Translations under genes and position numbers: made by a program
Shown: one piece after another, positions 8,994 through 17,849 of the stretch
Layout: every line of letters begins with the position of its first letter
Position numbering within the stretch: the first letter of the stretch is position 1
The notes under the pieces: generated by a model
Databases searched by the model: none
What the model saw: the letters and a program-made list of their open reading frames with translations, nothing else
What the model was told of the DNA's origin: nothing
Assembly (NCBI GenBank): GCA_038236705.1
Contig: JBBRZN010000013.1
Span: forward strand, 1-55,092
Length of the DNA stretch: 55,092 nucleotides
Reading direction: 5' to 3'
Source: AC-32 sp038236705
GTDB lineage: Bacteria > Actinomycetota > Thermoleophilia > Gaiellales > Gaiellaceae

Positions 8994-10103
8994 TCAGGTG
9001 CCGTTGAGGAAGCGGCCGTCCTCGTAGATCAGCTCGCCGTCGGCGAAGACCTCGCCGCCCGAGCGGAGGTCGCAGATCATGTCCCAGTGCAGCGCCGAGC
9101 GGTTCGTGCCGCCGCACTCCGGATAGGCGGCGCCGAGCGCCAGGTGGACGGTGCCGCCGAGCTTCTCGTCGAAGAGGATATTGCGGGTGAAGACGTCCAC
9201 GGCCTCGTTGAGGCCGAAGGCGAACTCGCCGATCCGCCGCGCGCCGTCGTCGACGCCGATCATCTCCTCGAGGAAGTCCTGGCCGTGCGTAGCGGTCGCC
9301 TCGACGACCTCGCCCTCGTGGAAGCGGAGCCGGACATCGTCCACCTGGCGTCCACGGAAGACCGCGGGGAACGTGAAGCGGATCTCGCCCTCGACGCTCG
9401 TCTCCAGCGGCGCGGTGAAGACCTCGCCGTCCGGGAAGTTCTCGTGGCCGTCGGCGGCGATCCACTTGCGGCCGCCCACCGCCATCGTCAGATCGGTGTC
9501 CTCGGCCACGATGCGCAGCTCCTGCTTGCCGGCCAGGAAATCGGCCCTGGCCCGCAGCCGCTCGGCGAACTCGCGCCAGCGGGCAACGGGGTCGCCGTTG
9601 TCGAGGAACGCGGCGCCGTAGATGAAGTCCTCGTACTCGGAGAGCGACATCTCCGCGTCCTGCGCGGCGGCATTCGTCGGGTAGGCGCTCAGCACCCAGC
9701 GCAGCTCGCCGCTCAGGGCGCGCTCGAGGTAGCGGTCGCGCAGCGCCGAGCGGGAGCGCTCGACCAGCGCCTGGCGGGCCGGGTCGATGCTCGTCATCGC
9801 CTTGGTGTTCGTGGTCGCCTCGACCACGATCCGCACGTCCGCGCGCTCGATGTCCTCGCGCCGGGCCGGGTTCACCCACCCCACCTGGTCGTCGTTGCCC
9901 TCGGTGAGGAGGACCTCGCCGAGGGCGAGGCCGATTCGCGTCACGGGTTGGGCGCCCGCTTCGAGCACCGCGCGGTACAGCTCGTTCAACAGCGGCTCCA
10001 CGATCACCGGCGCCTCGAGGAGCACGAGCTCCCCGGATTTCACGCGCCCCGAGTAGCCAACCAGGACGTCGGCGAGGCGCGCAAGGCGTGAGTCAGAGCT
10101 CAT
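8994..10103 (-). CDS. M29 family aminopeptidase (copy 2 of tandem pair)
   Basis: A metal-dependent aminopeptidase of the thermophilic M29 (AmpS/PepS) family, cytoplasmic, about 369 residues from the ATG at 10103. Conserved C-terminal blocks are visible: GLNEAVDVFTRNILFDEKLGG (split here as GLNEAVDVF and NILFDEKLGG), VHLALG and SALHWDMICD, which contribute the metal-binding Glu, His and Asp residues. Paralogous along its whole length to the adjacent gene at 10155-11282. They are separated by 51 bp and probably arose by tandem duplication. Confidence 0.9.
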   Translation of the reverse strand: MSSDSRLARLADVLVGYSGRVKSGELVLLEAPVIVEPLLNELYRAVLEAGAQPVTRIGLALGEVLLTEGNDDQVGWVNPARREDIERADVRIVVEATTNTKAMTSIDPARQALVERSRSALRDRYLERALSGELRWVLSAYPTNAAAQDAEMSLSEYEDFIYGAAFLDNGDPVARWREFAERLRARADFLAGKQELRIVAEDTDLTMAVGGRKWIAADGHENFPDGEVFTAPLETSVEGEIRFTFPAVFRGRQVDDVRLRFHEGEVVEATATHGQDFLEEMIGVDDGARRIGEFAFGLNEAVDVFTRNILFDEKLGGTVHLALGAAYPECGGTNRSALHWDMICDLRSGGEVFADGELIYEDGRFLNGT

Positions 10104-10154
10104 TCCGGGCTGACGCTTCGTCGGCGACACAAGGCTTCAGCCTGGAAGGAGCTC

Positions 10155-11282
10155 CTAAACACGAGCGGGCTCGGGCTGCTCGAGGAAGTGCCCCGCCCGC
10201 CAGACGAGCTCGCCGTCGGCATAGACCTCGCCGTCCTCGCGCAGGTCGCAGACGAGGTCCCAGTGCAGCGCGGAGGTGTTCTCGCCGCCGAGCTCCTCGA
10301 ACGACGAGCCGAGCGCGACGTGCATCGTGCCGCCGATCTTCTCGTCGAAGAGCGTGTTGTTGGTGAAGTGGTCGATCTCGTAGTTGAGCCCGAAGGCGAC
10401 CTCGCCGAGCCGGCGGGCGCCCTCGTCCACGTCCAGGAGCGCCTCGAGGAACTCCAGGCCGCGGGCGGCCTGGGCGCCGACGATCTTGCCGCCTTCGAAG
10501 CGGAGGCGGATGTCCTCGACCTCACGGCCGCGGAAGAGCGCGGGAAAGGTGAAGCGAATCTCGCCCTCCGTCACCGTCTCGAGCGGACTCGTGTAGACCT
10601 CGCCGTCGGGCATGTTGTAGCGCCCGTCCGCGGGTTGCCAGCGCCGGCCTTCGACTCCTACGCGGAGATCCGTGTCCGGCCCGACGATGCGCATCTCGCG
10701 CACCTCGGAGAGCGCGTCCGCGCGGCGGCGGAGGTCGTCTCGCACGACGTTCCAGTGGGCGACGGGATCCTCGGTGCCCTGGACATGACAGGCGCGGAAG
10801 ACGAAGTGCTCGTACTCCTCGAGCGACATCTCGGCGTCCTGCGCGTGGGCGCTCGTCGGGAAGACGACCCCGCACCAGCTCAGCTCGCCCGCGGCGATCC
10901 GCTCCCAGCGCCGCTTGGCGAGCTTGCGGCTCGAGGCGATCAGGCGCTGGTGGCGCTCCGGTGGGACACGGGTGAGGGCGTGCGTGTTCTCTTCGGCCCA
11001 GATCGTCACGATCGCCTGCACGAACTCGATCTCCGCAGCCGCGATCGGAGAGAGGAACGCAAGCTGGTCGTCGTTCCCCTTCTTCACCAGGATCTCCGAG
11101 AGCTGCTCCGGTTCGACGTTCGCGTAAGGGTGAGCCCCGGCCGCGAGGGCAGCGCGGTAGAGCGCGGCGGCGAGCGGCGCCGCCACGGGCGGCACATCGA
11201 CTCGGAGGATCTGTCCCGGCTCGAGCCCGAGCGAGTACGAGACGATCAGCTCGCCCAGACGCTCGACTCGAGGGTCTCTCAT
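10155..11282 (-). CDS. M29 family aminopeptidase (copy 1 of tandem pair)
   Basis: 375 residues from ATG 11282, which overlaps the stop of the upstream secreted hydrolase gene as ATGA. It shares the same conserved blocks as its neighbour: AQDAEMSLEEYEHFVF, GLNYEIDHFTNNTLFDEK and SALHWDLVCDLREDGE. The two copies are clearly diverged (about half identical by eye), so they likely differ in substrate. The open frame runs past 11282, but the peptidase family starts near MRDPRVERLGEL. Translational coupling to a secreted glycosidase is unexplained. Confidence 0.9.
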   Translation of the reverse strand: MRDPRVERLGELIVSYSLGLEPGQILRVDVPPVAAPLAAALYRAALAAGAHPYANVEPEQLSEILVKKGNDDQLAFLSPIAAAEIEFVQAIVTIWAEENTHALTRVPPERHQRLIASSRKLAKRRWERIAAGELSWCGVVFPTSAHAQDAEMSLEEYEHFVFRACHVQGTEDPVAHWNVVRDDLRRRADALSEVREMRIVGPDTDLRVGVEGRRWQPADGRYNMPDGEVYTSPLETVTEGEIRFTFPALFRGREVEDIRLRFEGGKIVGAQAARGLEFLEALLDVDEGARRLGEVAFGLNYEIDHFTNNTLFDEKIGGTMHVALGSSFEELGGENTSALHWDLVCDLREDGEVYADGELVWRAGHFLEQPEPARV

Positions 11283-12802
11283 CTGCGCGAAGAGCCCACG
11301 CGGAACGTCTTGCTCGAAAGCACGGTGATGCGTTGTGGGTTCATCGTCGAGACCATCCGGATCGCGTAGACATACCTGCCGGGCTTGAGCTTGCGTATTG
11401 GAAAGTATACGACTCTGCCTTTGGCCTTGATCGTCCCGGATGCGGCCAACACCGGCTTCGGGCGGCCCGCCGCGAGCCGGCGTCCGAGAACGGCCTTGGC
11501 CGGGCCCGCCTTGAAGATTCCCGCTCGGAAGGTGGCCTCTTCGCCCGCGCGCACGAGGAAGCTCCGGCGCGACCGCCTGGTCTTCTGCGGCTTGCTCAGC
11601 CTCCCCCACGAGGCGAACGGCGAGACGACCCCTGTCGAGTGGGCCCAGACCTTGCTCCGTGCCTGGCAGTTCCCGTGGGTCAAGGCGATCATCGCCTTGA
11701 CCGAGTCGTACGACGGCCGGCGCGATCCGTCGGCCCGCATGAGCCCGCTCTGCCAGGCCTTCAGGTCGAACTCGTCCGTCAGGTGGAAGAAACTCAGCAG
11801 ACGCACCGTCGGATCGCACGCCGCCTGTTTGATCAGGTCGCCATAGATCTGCGCCTGAGTCGCCTCGTCGGTGGTGGGGCCGTTCTCGGCGCCCGAGTAG
11901 AGGGCCGCGAGCGCCGGCAGGATCCCCACCTGCCAGCCGACCTCGTCGAGATCGAACGTGAGCGGCTTCGCGTAGCGCTTGCCGCGCTCGGCGAACGGGG
12001 TCTGCGCGGTGCCGTGAAAGGCATCCCAGACCGCCTGCTTGATCCGGTCGAGATTGGCCATGCCTGCGTTGGGCCAGACGTAGCCCGTCGTGATCGAATC
12101 GCCGCTCGTGCTCGGGTAGGGGTGAAAAGCGAGCTCGTCCATCAGCGGCTTCGTTCGCTTGCTGGCGCGGTAGGCAACGCCGAGGTCACGCAGGAAGCGC
12201 ACCGGGGAGCGGGAGGCGTTGCTGCTCGCCTTCGGCATGTCGTTCCCGCGCGGCGAGAGTCCGACGCCGATCACGGTGATGGCCGGATCGACCGCCTTCA
12301 GCGCATCGTACGACTGCGCCAGGAAGGGCAGGTAGGCAGCGGCGGAGAGCGCCTTTCCGGTCGGATCGAACTGCGGCAGCCAGAAGCGCGGCTGGTTCGG
12401 CTCGTTGCCGATCACGTAGTCCTTCACCGTGGGAAACGTCTGCGCCAGCCGTTGCACGAAGGTTGCGAACTGAGGCACCGCGGCGGGTGAGCCGGTCAAG
12501 CCGCGCGCGTCCATCGGCGAGACGGCGAAGATGATGCGAGTGTGCGCCGCCTGGGCCTGCGGCAACCAGGCTTCGATCTCCCCTTGGCTCTGGATCGCGG
12601 TCGGGTTCGCAGCGTCCCACGGAATCGAGACGCGATTGGCAGTCAGGCCGATGTCGGTCAGCGAGGCGAAGAAGGCGGCGCCGCCGTCGGCCTTGCCGGC
12701 ATCCTCGGTCACGCCGACTTCGAGGCTGCCCTGTGCCGACCCCACCAGCGTGAGCGCCAGCGCGGTGCAGCACACGAGACCCGAGATCCTCGTCAGTCGC
12801 AT
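11279..12802 (-). CDS. Secreted glycoside-hydrolase-like TIM-barrel protein
   Basis: 507 residues with an N-terminal signal peptide (MRLTRISGLVCCTALALTLV, cleavage near AQG). The body resembles clan-A glycoside hydrolases (GH5/GH39 type). DYVIGNEPNQPRFW near residue 130 has the NEP acid/base glutamate, and FDLDEVGWQV near 285 has a candidate nucleophile. The last ~100 residues are rich in Arg/Lys and form a beta-domain of unknown type. Substrate unknown; an exported enzyme acting on polysaccharide outside the cell is the best guess. Coupled by ATGA to the M29 gene. Confidence 0.75.
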   Translation of the reverse strand: MRLTRISGLVCCTALALTLVGSAQGSLEVGVTEDAGKADGGAAFFASLTDIGLTANRVSIPWDAANPTAIQSQGEIEAWLPQAQAAHTRIIFAVSPMDARGLTGSPAAVPQFATFVQRLAQTFPTVKDYVIGNEPNQPRFWLPQFDPTGKALSAAAYLPFLAQSYDALKAVDPAITVIGVGLSPRGNDMPKASSNASRSPVRFLRDLGVAYRASKRTKPLMDELAFHPYPSTSGDSITTGYVWPNAGMANLDRIKQAVWDAFHGTAQTPFAERGKRYAKPLTFDLDEVGWQVGILPALAALYSGAENGPTTDEATQAQIYGDLIKQAACDPTVRLLSFFHLTDEFDLKAWQSGLMRADGSRRPSYDSVKAMIALTHGNCQARSKVWAHSTGVVSPFASWGRLSKPQKTRRSRRSFLVRAGEEATFRAGIFKAGPAKAVLGRRLAAGRPKPVLAASGTIKAKGRVVYFPIRKLKPGRYVYAIRMVSTMNPQRITVLSSKTFRVGSSRR

Positions 12803-12872
12803 TGCATCTCCTGGAGTAGACCCATCGTTAGAATCCCACGTTCTTCGTCAAACGTGTAGCGGCTCCTCGACC

Positions 12873-13949
12873 CTAGTGATCGGTCGAGACGGCGGATGCT
12901 TGAGTCTTGAATGCCGCGAGCACCGCATCCAGCAGGGGCCCGGCGCCGAAGCGGACGGGGTCGTCGGCCGGGAGGCCCGTCTCTTCGGCAACCGCCGAGA
13001 CGGCCGTGCGGGCGGCGTCGTCGCCCAGTCCGTCCGTGTTGATCGCGAGGCACGCGACCCGCGCCGGGCGGAGGGGAAGCGCGATGCGCTCGTGCAGCTC
13101 AATCAGCTCGAGCAGGCTCGGCAGGGGATGACCCGGGTAGCCCTCGATCTCTTCGGAGCCCGCCTTGTGGCAGAGCACGAAGACGTGGGGCGCCGAGCCG
13201 TGGATCAGCCCGAGCGTGACGCCGGAGTACGCCGGATGGGAGAGCGAGCCCTGGCCCTCGACGAAGAGGAGTTCGCCGCCGCGGCGGCAGCCCTCGACCA
13301 CGAGCCGCTCGGCCGCGCCGGCGAGGAAGTCGGAGACGACAGCGTCCACTGCGATCCCCCAGCCGGCAATCGCGATCCCGGTCTGGCCGGTCGGGACGAA
13401 GACGGAGGCGAGGCCGCGGCGCCGGGCCTCGAGGTCGAGCTCTAGGGCGACTGTCTTCTTGCCGATCGCGCAGTCGGAGCCGACGGTGAGGGCGATCTGC
13501 GCCGGGATCAGCAGGTTCTCGCCGGTGGGGACGTTCAACTCGGCGGGCGGCTTGCGCAGGTCGCGCAGCTCGACGTTGTGCCGGGCTGCGAGGTCGGCGA
13601 GCTCCGGATCGTCGCCGATGAACTCGTGCAGGCCGCTCTCGACGTCGAGTCCCTTCGAGATGGCCGCCTTGAGCAGCTCACGCCACTCCGGCGGGAAGCG
13701 GCCGCCCTGGGTCGCCACGCCCACGACGGCTGTGGTCGGGTTGAAGCAGAGGGCGTCGTTGACGGTGGCAACGATCGGGATCCCGTCCTGGGTCTCGCCG
13801 GCGCGAGTGGAGTCGAGAATCGCCACCGTCGGGTCCGGCGCATAGCGGATCACCCCGCGGGCGGTCTTGCCGTAATGCGGGTCGCCCGAGTGGCCATCGG
13901 CGAGGATCAGGTAGCGCTTCCGTGATCCTTTTGTGTCGGTGTCTGACAC
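12873..13949 (-). CDS. DUF1611 / DgcN-type P-loop protein (D-glutamate N-acetyltransferase family)
   Basis: 358 residues, starting at GTG 13949. The P-loop VGSDCAIGKKTVALEL lies near residues 155-170, with VEGQGSLSHPAYSGV and LCHKAG downstream, as in DUF1611 proteins. Members paired with an enolase-superfamily epimerase have been named DgcN, a D-glutamate N-acetyltransferase working with the racemase DgcA. The neighbour at 14016-15041 is exactly such an epimerase, so a D-amino-acid or cell-wall-glutamate recycling role is likely. A GTGTC/GACAC palindrome covers the start codon. Function by homology and context only. Confidence 0.75.
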   Translation of the reverse strand: MSDTDTKGSRKRYLILADGHSGDPHYGKTARGVIRYAPDPTVAILDSTRAGETQDGIPIVATVNDALCFNPTTAVVGVATQGGRFPPEWRELLKAAISKGLDVESGLHEFIGDDPELADLAARHNVELRDLRKPPAELNVPTGENLLIPAQIALTVGSDCAIGKKTVALELDLEARRRGLASVFVPTGQTGIAIAGWGIAVDAVVSDFLAGAAERLVVEGCRRGGELLFVEGQGSLSHPAYSGVTLGLIHGSAPHVFVLCHKAGSEEIEGYPGHPLPSLLELIELHERIALPLRPARVACLAINTDGLGDDAARTAVSAVAEETGLPADDPVRFGAGPLLDAVLAAFKTQASAVSTDH

Positions 13950-14047
13950 CGGGGTTAGCCGCCGGACCGGGAGGAAACGCCTGCAATGGCTGTCCTCGTC
14001 ACAGTCTCGTGACGTTCATGTGACGGTTTCGCGCTCGTGTCTGACAC
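13937..14047. promoter_or_regulatory. Paired GTGTC-T-GACAC palindromes
   Basis: CGGTGTCTGACACCG at 13937-13951 covers the GTG start of the DUF1611 gene, and GTGTCTGACAC recurs at 14037-14047 in the last codons of the upstream epimerase gene. They are about 98 bp apart. They could be an operator pair, or one of the short palindromic repeats common in these genomes; I cannot tell which. Confidence 0.45.
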
Positions 14048-15041
14048 CGAGGCCTGGCTCGTTGGCCGGGAGCTGCACCCCGTCGACGAGCTCCACTCCC
14101 GGCCAGGGGTCTGCGGCCAGGAGGAGGTTCCCGTCGAGGTCGATGTGATCGAAGAGGCTCGCCACCTGCGCGCCCGCCGAGACCGCCAGGCCCGACTCGT
14201 TCATGCAGCCGAGCATCAGGCCGAGCCCGAGGGCGCGGCCCGCGTGGGCGATCCGGACGGCCTCGCGGATCCCGCCCGACTTGGCGAGCTTCACCGTCAG
14301 GCCATGGGCCCGCTCGGCACAGGCGGGCACGTCGGCGAGGGTCTGGAGATCCTCGTCGACGTAGATCGGGAGCGGTGAGCGGCGCTTCAATTCCGGCCCG
14401 CCGGGATCGCCGGCCGGGAGCGGCTGCTCGCAGTACTCGACGCCGAGCTCGGCCAGCGTCGGCAGCGCCTCCAACGCCTCGTCGAGACTCCAGGCCTCGT
14501 TCACGTCCACTTGCAGAGGCACCTCCGAGACCCCGCGCACGGCGTGCACCCGCTCGACGTCGAGCCCGTCGCCCCCGCCGATCTTCAGCTTCAGGCGCTT
14601 GAACCGGCCCCCGACGCGCTCGGCCCGCTGCGCCATGTCGTCGGGGTCGCCCAACCAGACAGTCCACGAGGTCGGCGGGCCTGCGCGCTCCAGCCCGAGC
14701 AGCCGCCAGACCGGCAGGCCGACGAGCTTGCCGCAGAGATCGTGCAGCGCCGCGTCGATTCCCGCCTTCGCCGCCTGCTCTCCGGGGCGCGCGCGAAGCC
14801 GGCCTTCGATCGCCTCCAGCGCGAACGGATCGTCGCCGAGCAGCTCCGCCGCTCCCTGGACGAAGGCCAGCGCCGACTCGGCCGACTCCTCGTAGCGGTC
14901 GATCGGCGTCGCCTCGCCGTAGCCTCTGACGCCGTCGTGACGGAGCTCGATGAAGACCACCTCGGCCTCGTCCTGAGCCCCGCGGGAGATGACGAAGGTC
15001 TCCGCCATTCGCAGCGTCGCGATCCGGGCCTCGAGCTCCAT
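14016..15041 (-). CDS. Enolase-superfamily epimerase (dipeptide epimerase / DgcA type)
   Basis: 341 residues with the muconate-lactonising subgroup layout: N-terminal capping domain (GYGEATPIDRYEES), KLKIGG giving the KxK catalytic lysine near 175, metal ligands in VDVNEAW, CEQPL and VDEDL, and a second lysine in LTVKLAKSGG near 260. This combination fits L-Ala-D/L-Glu epimerases and N-acetyl-D-glutamate racemase (DgcA). It lies 66 bp upstream of the DUF1611 (DgcN) gene on the same strand, supporting a two-gene D-glutamate pathway. Divergent from the MFS gene with only 22 bp between starts. Confidence 0.85.
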   Translation of the reverse strand: MELEARIATLRMAETFVISRGAQDEAEVVFIELRHDGVRGYGEATPIDRYEESAESALAFVQGAAELLGDDPFALEAIEGRLRARPGEQAAKAGIDAALHDLCGKLVGLPVWRLLGLERAGPPTSWTVWLGDPDDMAQRAERVGGRFKRLKLKIGGGDGLDVERVHAVRGVSEVPLQVDVNEAWSLDEALEALPTLAELGVEYCEQPLPAGDPGGPELKRRSPLPIYVDEDLQTLADVPACAERAHGLTVKLAKSGGIREAVRIAHAGRALGLGLMLGCMNESGLAVSAGAQVASLFDHIDLDGNLLLAADPWPGVELVDGVQLPANEPGLGVRHERETVT

Positions 15042-15063
15042 CTCGATACCTTAATCCCGCCTC

Positions 15064-16371
15064 GTGCGCTCGCCGGCCGCGTACCTCCGCAAGCTCGACC
15101 CGCACCTGCCGGGTCAGGTCTGGCTGGTCCAGGCAGGCGGGGTCGTCAACGCGCTCGGAAACGGGATCGTGTTCCCGTTCATCGTCATCTACCTGCACAA
15201 CGTGCGCGGGATCTCATTCGCCGAGGCCGGCCTCGCGCTTGCCTTCGGCGGCGTGGCAGCGCTCGCCGCGGGGCTCGTGGCGGGCTCGACCGTCGACCGC
15301 ATCGGCGGGCGCAACACGCTTCTGCTCGGGCTCGCGCTGCAAGCCGCAGCGTTCGTGATGTTCCCGCTGATCCGCGAGCAGTGGCAGGCGTTCGCGCTGC
15401 TCGGCCTCGAAGGTGTCGGCACGGCCTGCTTCTGGCCGGGACAGTCCACCCTGCTCTCGCGCCTGACCCCCTCGGAGGACCGCCACTCGGCCTACGCCCT
15501 CCAGCGCGTCAGCATGAACCTCGGCCTGGGCCTCGGCGGGGTCGTCGGCGGCCTGATCGCCACCACGCGCCACCCCGGCAGCTTCACGACGCTCTTCGTG
15601 GCCGACGCGGTCACCTTCGTCGTCTTCGTGCTCGTGCTCTCGGCGATCAAGGAGCCGCCTCCGGTCGAGGTCGAAGAAAGCCAGCAGACGAAGACCGGGT
15701 ACCGAGCGGTGCTGCGCGACCGGAACTTCGTCGCGCTGCTCGGGCTGAACGTGCTCTTCGTCGCCGTCGGCTACGAGGTGTTCGCGCTCCTGCCGCCCTT
15801 CGCGAAGAACTACGCGGGCGTGAGCGAGCGCTGGGTCGGGTTCATCTGGCTCGCGAACACGCTGCTGATCGTGCTGACCCAGTTGCCGGTCTCGAAGGCG
15901 CTCGAGGGACGACGCCGGATGATGGCCCTGGCGCTGATGAACCTCCTCTGGGCAGTCGCGGCGCTGATCGTGCTCGCGGCGGGAGAGCTGCTGACCGCCA
16001 CCTCGGCCGCGCTCGTCTTCGTCCTGGCGACGGTGTTCTTCGGCGTCGGCGAGACATTGCAAGGCCCGACCCAAGCGCCTCTCATTGCCGACCTCGCGCC
16101 CGAGCACCTCCGCGGCCGCTATTTCGCCCTGGGAGCGATGTCGTGGAGCGCGGGCAGCATCCTCGGTCCGGCTGTGGGCGGTGTCCTCCTCGGCTGGCAT
16201 CCGCTCGCCGTCTGGCCGATCGCCGCCGCCGTCTGCGTCTCCGCGTCGGTCGGGTGTCTCGCACTCGAGCGCCGCCTTCCGGAGGGGGTCCGGCGAACGC
16301 CGAAACGCGTCGAGCCAGCGACGGTGACTCCGTTCGTCCCGCCGCTAGACTTGGCCCCCGAGCGCCTGTAG
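15064..16371 (+). CDS. MFS transporter (paralogue of 23699-25087)
   Basis: A 12-helix major facilitator exporter of 435 residues beginning at GTG 15064 (VRSPAAYLRKLDPHLP). The loop 2-3 signature AGSTVDRIGGRNTLLLG and the mid-protein acidic linker (VEVEESQQ) are visible. Cargo unknown; drug efflux is a common annotation for this branch. The stop codon (16369-16371) is the TAG inside the first ten bases of tRNA-Arg, so gene and tRNA overlap. The last ~25 residues are charged and not conserved with the paralogue. Confidence 0.85.
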   Translation: MRSPAAYLRKLDPHLPGQVWLVQAGGVVNALGNGIVFPFIVIYLHNVRGISFAEAGLALAFGGVAALAAGLVAGSTVDRIGGRNTLLLGLALQAAAFVMFPLIREQWQAFALLGLEGVGTACFWPGQSTLLSRLTPSEDRHSAYALQRVSMNLGLGLGGVVGGLIATTRHPGSFTTLFVADAVTFVVFVLVLSAIKEPPPVEVEESQQTKTGYRAVLRDRNFVALLGLNVLFVAVGYEVFALLPPFAKNYAGVSERWVGFIWLANTLLIVLTQLPVSKALEGRRRMMALALMNLLWAVAALIVLAAGELLTATSAALVFVLATVFFGVGETLQGPTQAPLIADLAPEHLRGRYFALGAMSWSAGSILGPAVGGVLLGWHPLAVWPIAAAVCVSASVGCLALERRLPEGVRRTPKRVEPATVTPFVPPLDLAPERL

Positions 16372-16434
16372 CTCAGGGGATAGAGCGCGCGCCTCCGGAG
16401 CGCGAGGTCGCAGGTTCGATTCCTGCCAGGCGCA
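16362..16434 (+). tRNA. tRNA-Arg (CCG)
   Basis: 73 nt folding as a cloverleaf: acceptor GCGCCTG/CAGGCGC, D-arm GCTC..GAGC, anticodon loop with CCG (CTCCGGA), T-arm GCAGG-TTCGATT-CCTGC, discriminator A. No CCA is encoded. It reads arginine CGG codons. Its 3' 27 bases are the attL core of element E1; its 5' end overlaps the stop of the MFS gene. Confidence 0.95.
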
Positions 16435-16435
16435 T
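16409..16435 (+). other. attL core of E1 (tRNA-Arg 3' end)
   Basis: 27 bp identical to 19155-19181, covering the T-arm and acceptor 3' strand. A 13-bp sequence CTTGGCGGGAACG sits 32 bp inside the element (16468-16480) and again just inside attR (19139-19151), as expected for integrase arm-type sites. Confidence 0.85.
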
Positions 16436-16482
16436 CGAATCCCCCATTTGCAGGGATTCCGCGAAGTCTTGGCGGGAACGAT

Positions 16483-17095
16483 TCACCTTTCGTCCTCCAG
16501 AATCGAGCCAAGCGTCTCTTCAAGCTGCGAGATGTCCCAGTCCGTGTAGATATCGGCGGTCGTCGAGATGGACGAGTGCCCGAGCAGCTTCGAGGCGGCC
16601 TTGATGTTGCCGTGCGTCTTGTCGAGGACGCGCTGGCCGGGCAGTATGGCGGGCCTTGTGCATCCTCTCCCCCGAGGTCTGCCCCTTTGCGGTCACGCCC
16701 GCTCGCGCGAGGCAGGCATACCACCACTTGTGCAGGCCGTGGACGCCCATCGGCTGGTCGCGGTACTCGATGCGGTCGATGCGGTCAGGCGGAAGTTTCT
16801 GGTTCTTCCGCTCCTGCGAATCCCAGCGCGGGATCGTGTGCCGGCGGCAGAGCAGGTACTCGTTCGGCTGCGCCTGCCAATCGAGAATGTGGCGCTCGAG
16901 CTCGTTCCAGAAGGCCGGGTCGACGACCGGGACCGTCTGCACCTTCCCGCCTTTGGTGAATGCTGGGAATCCAAAGTACGGCGTGCCGGTGTTCTCGTCG
17001 AGCGGTTTTGACTCAACGACAGCCCATGCGCGGGAGGTTAGCGGTCGGTGCGGACGACGAACGGCCCCGAGGGGCCGCACGCCGCACAGTTTCAC
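16483..17095 (-). pseudogene. Tyrosine recombinase (integrase) fragment, E1
   Basis: The C-terminal half of a phage-type integrase. KARHTAGQRV gives the H-x-x-R box, LLGHSSISTTADIYT gives the second His and the catalytic Tyr, and the tail ends ...LEETLGSILEDER. A frameshift near 16640 splits HKARHTA from GQRVLDK. The N-terminal arm-binding and core-binding domains are missing; the first ~15 codons of the open frame look unrelated. It points toward the tRNA, 48 bp from attL, the usual layout. Inactive as it stands. Confidence 0.85.
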
Positions 17096-17849
17096 TGACG
17101 AGCCAGAACGACTCGCCCGAGACTCTACACCCTGGGGCGGACGGGGCGTTGTCTGTCGAGGCGACTAGTTGCCTATGTCGGCACCAACAGGGGCTAGAAT
17201 CTCCGCATCGAGACGTTGTGGCGAGTTCAGCGCAGGAACAAGAGCGGGATGGCGAAAAGGACAGCGCAATGCGCTTACAAAATGTCGGCGCGGTTTGTCA
17301 GACTGACGGACGGCACTTGCCGCTAGCCAAGCGGCCTTGGTTGCGGTGGCCCGGCTGCTCAACCTGGCACTAGCTCACGCCACGCCTAAGCGTCAGAATC
17401 ACCACGCGAATGACGCGAGCGACCGACGATGCCTCCAAGCTCGCACGCGAGGTAGGTGCGGACGGTGCAAGACGCAGTGAACGAAATGGCAGCCGCCGGG
17501 CGAGGTCTCCGCGCCCCATTCACTTCCGATCGTGACGTCGCAATCGCTAGCTGACCTTCCCTCGCGGATTGGCCCTTGCATGAACGCCATCGTTCTGCCT
17601 TCCGCTGGTGGAGCCGACGGCGCCGCGGTGGTGCCTCCGATCTGAGCGGGAACCGGCTCCTCCTTCGCACTGGGGCCAGACGGCAGGTTGAGCGTGGAGT
17701 CTAGAGCGAAAGCGGCGACTACGACAAGCAGGCGAAGCGAGGATCGGGTGGAGCTCGATCGCATTGGGCGCAAGGCCAGTTTGGTTGTGGCGGAAGTCCC
17801 AGAAAGCCACGCCGACGACGCGCGGCGCTTGGGCGGGTAGGTTTCCGTC
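17096..17849. other. Element E1 interior, no supported gene
   Basis: About 750 bases with short, overlapping frames on both strands and none with family-like sequence or a convincing ribosome site. Probably degraded element DNA. Confidence 0.5.

Noticed and set aside
11333..12490. 385-residue plus frame opposite the glycoside hydrolase
   Set aside because: Shadow composition; the minus-strand gene has a signal peptide and catalytic motifs.
14511..16604. 697-residue plus-strand frame
   Set aside because: Composition is Arg/Pro/Ala-rich shadow of the epimerase and MFS genes.
16119..16727. Minus frame with GRNRTCDLALRRRALYPLSY
   Set aside because: This familiar spurious peptide is the reverse translation of the tRNA-Arg sequence.
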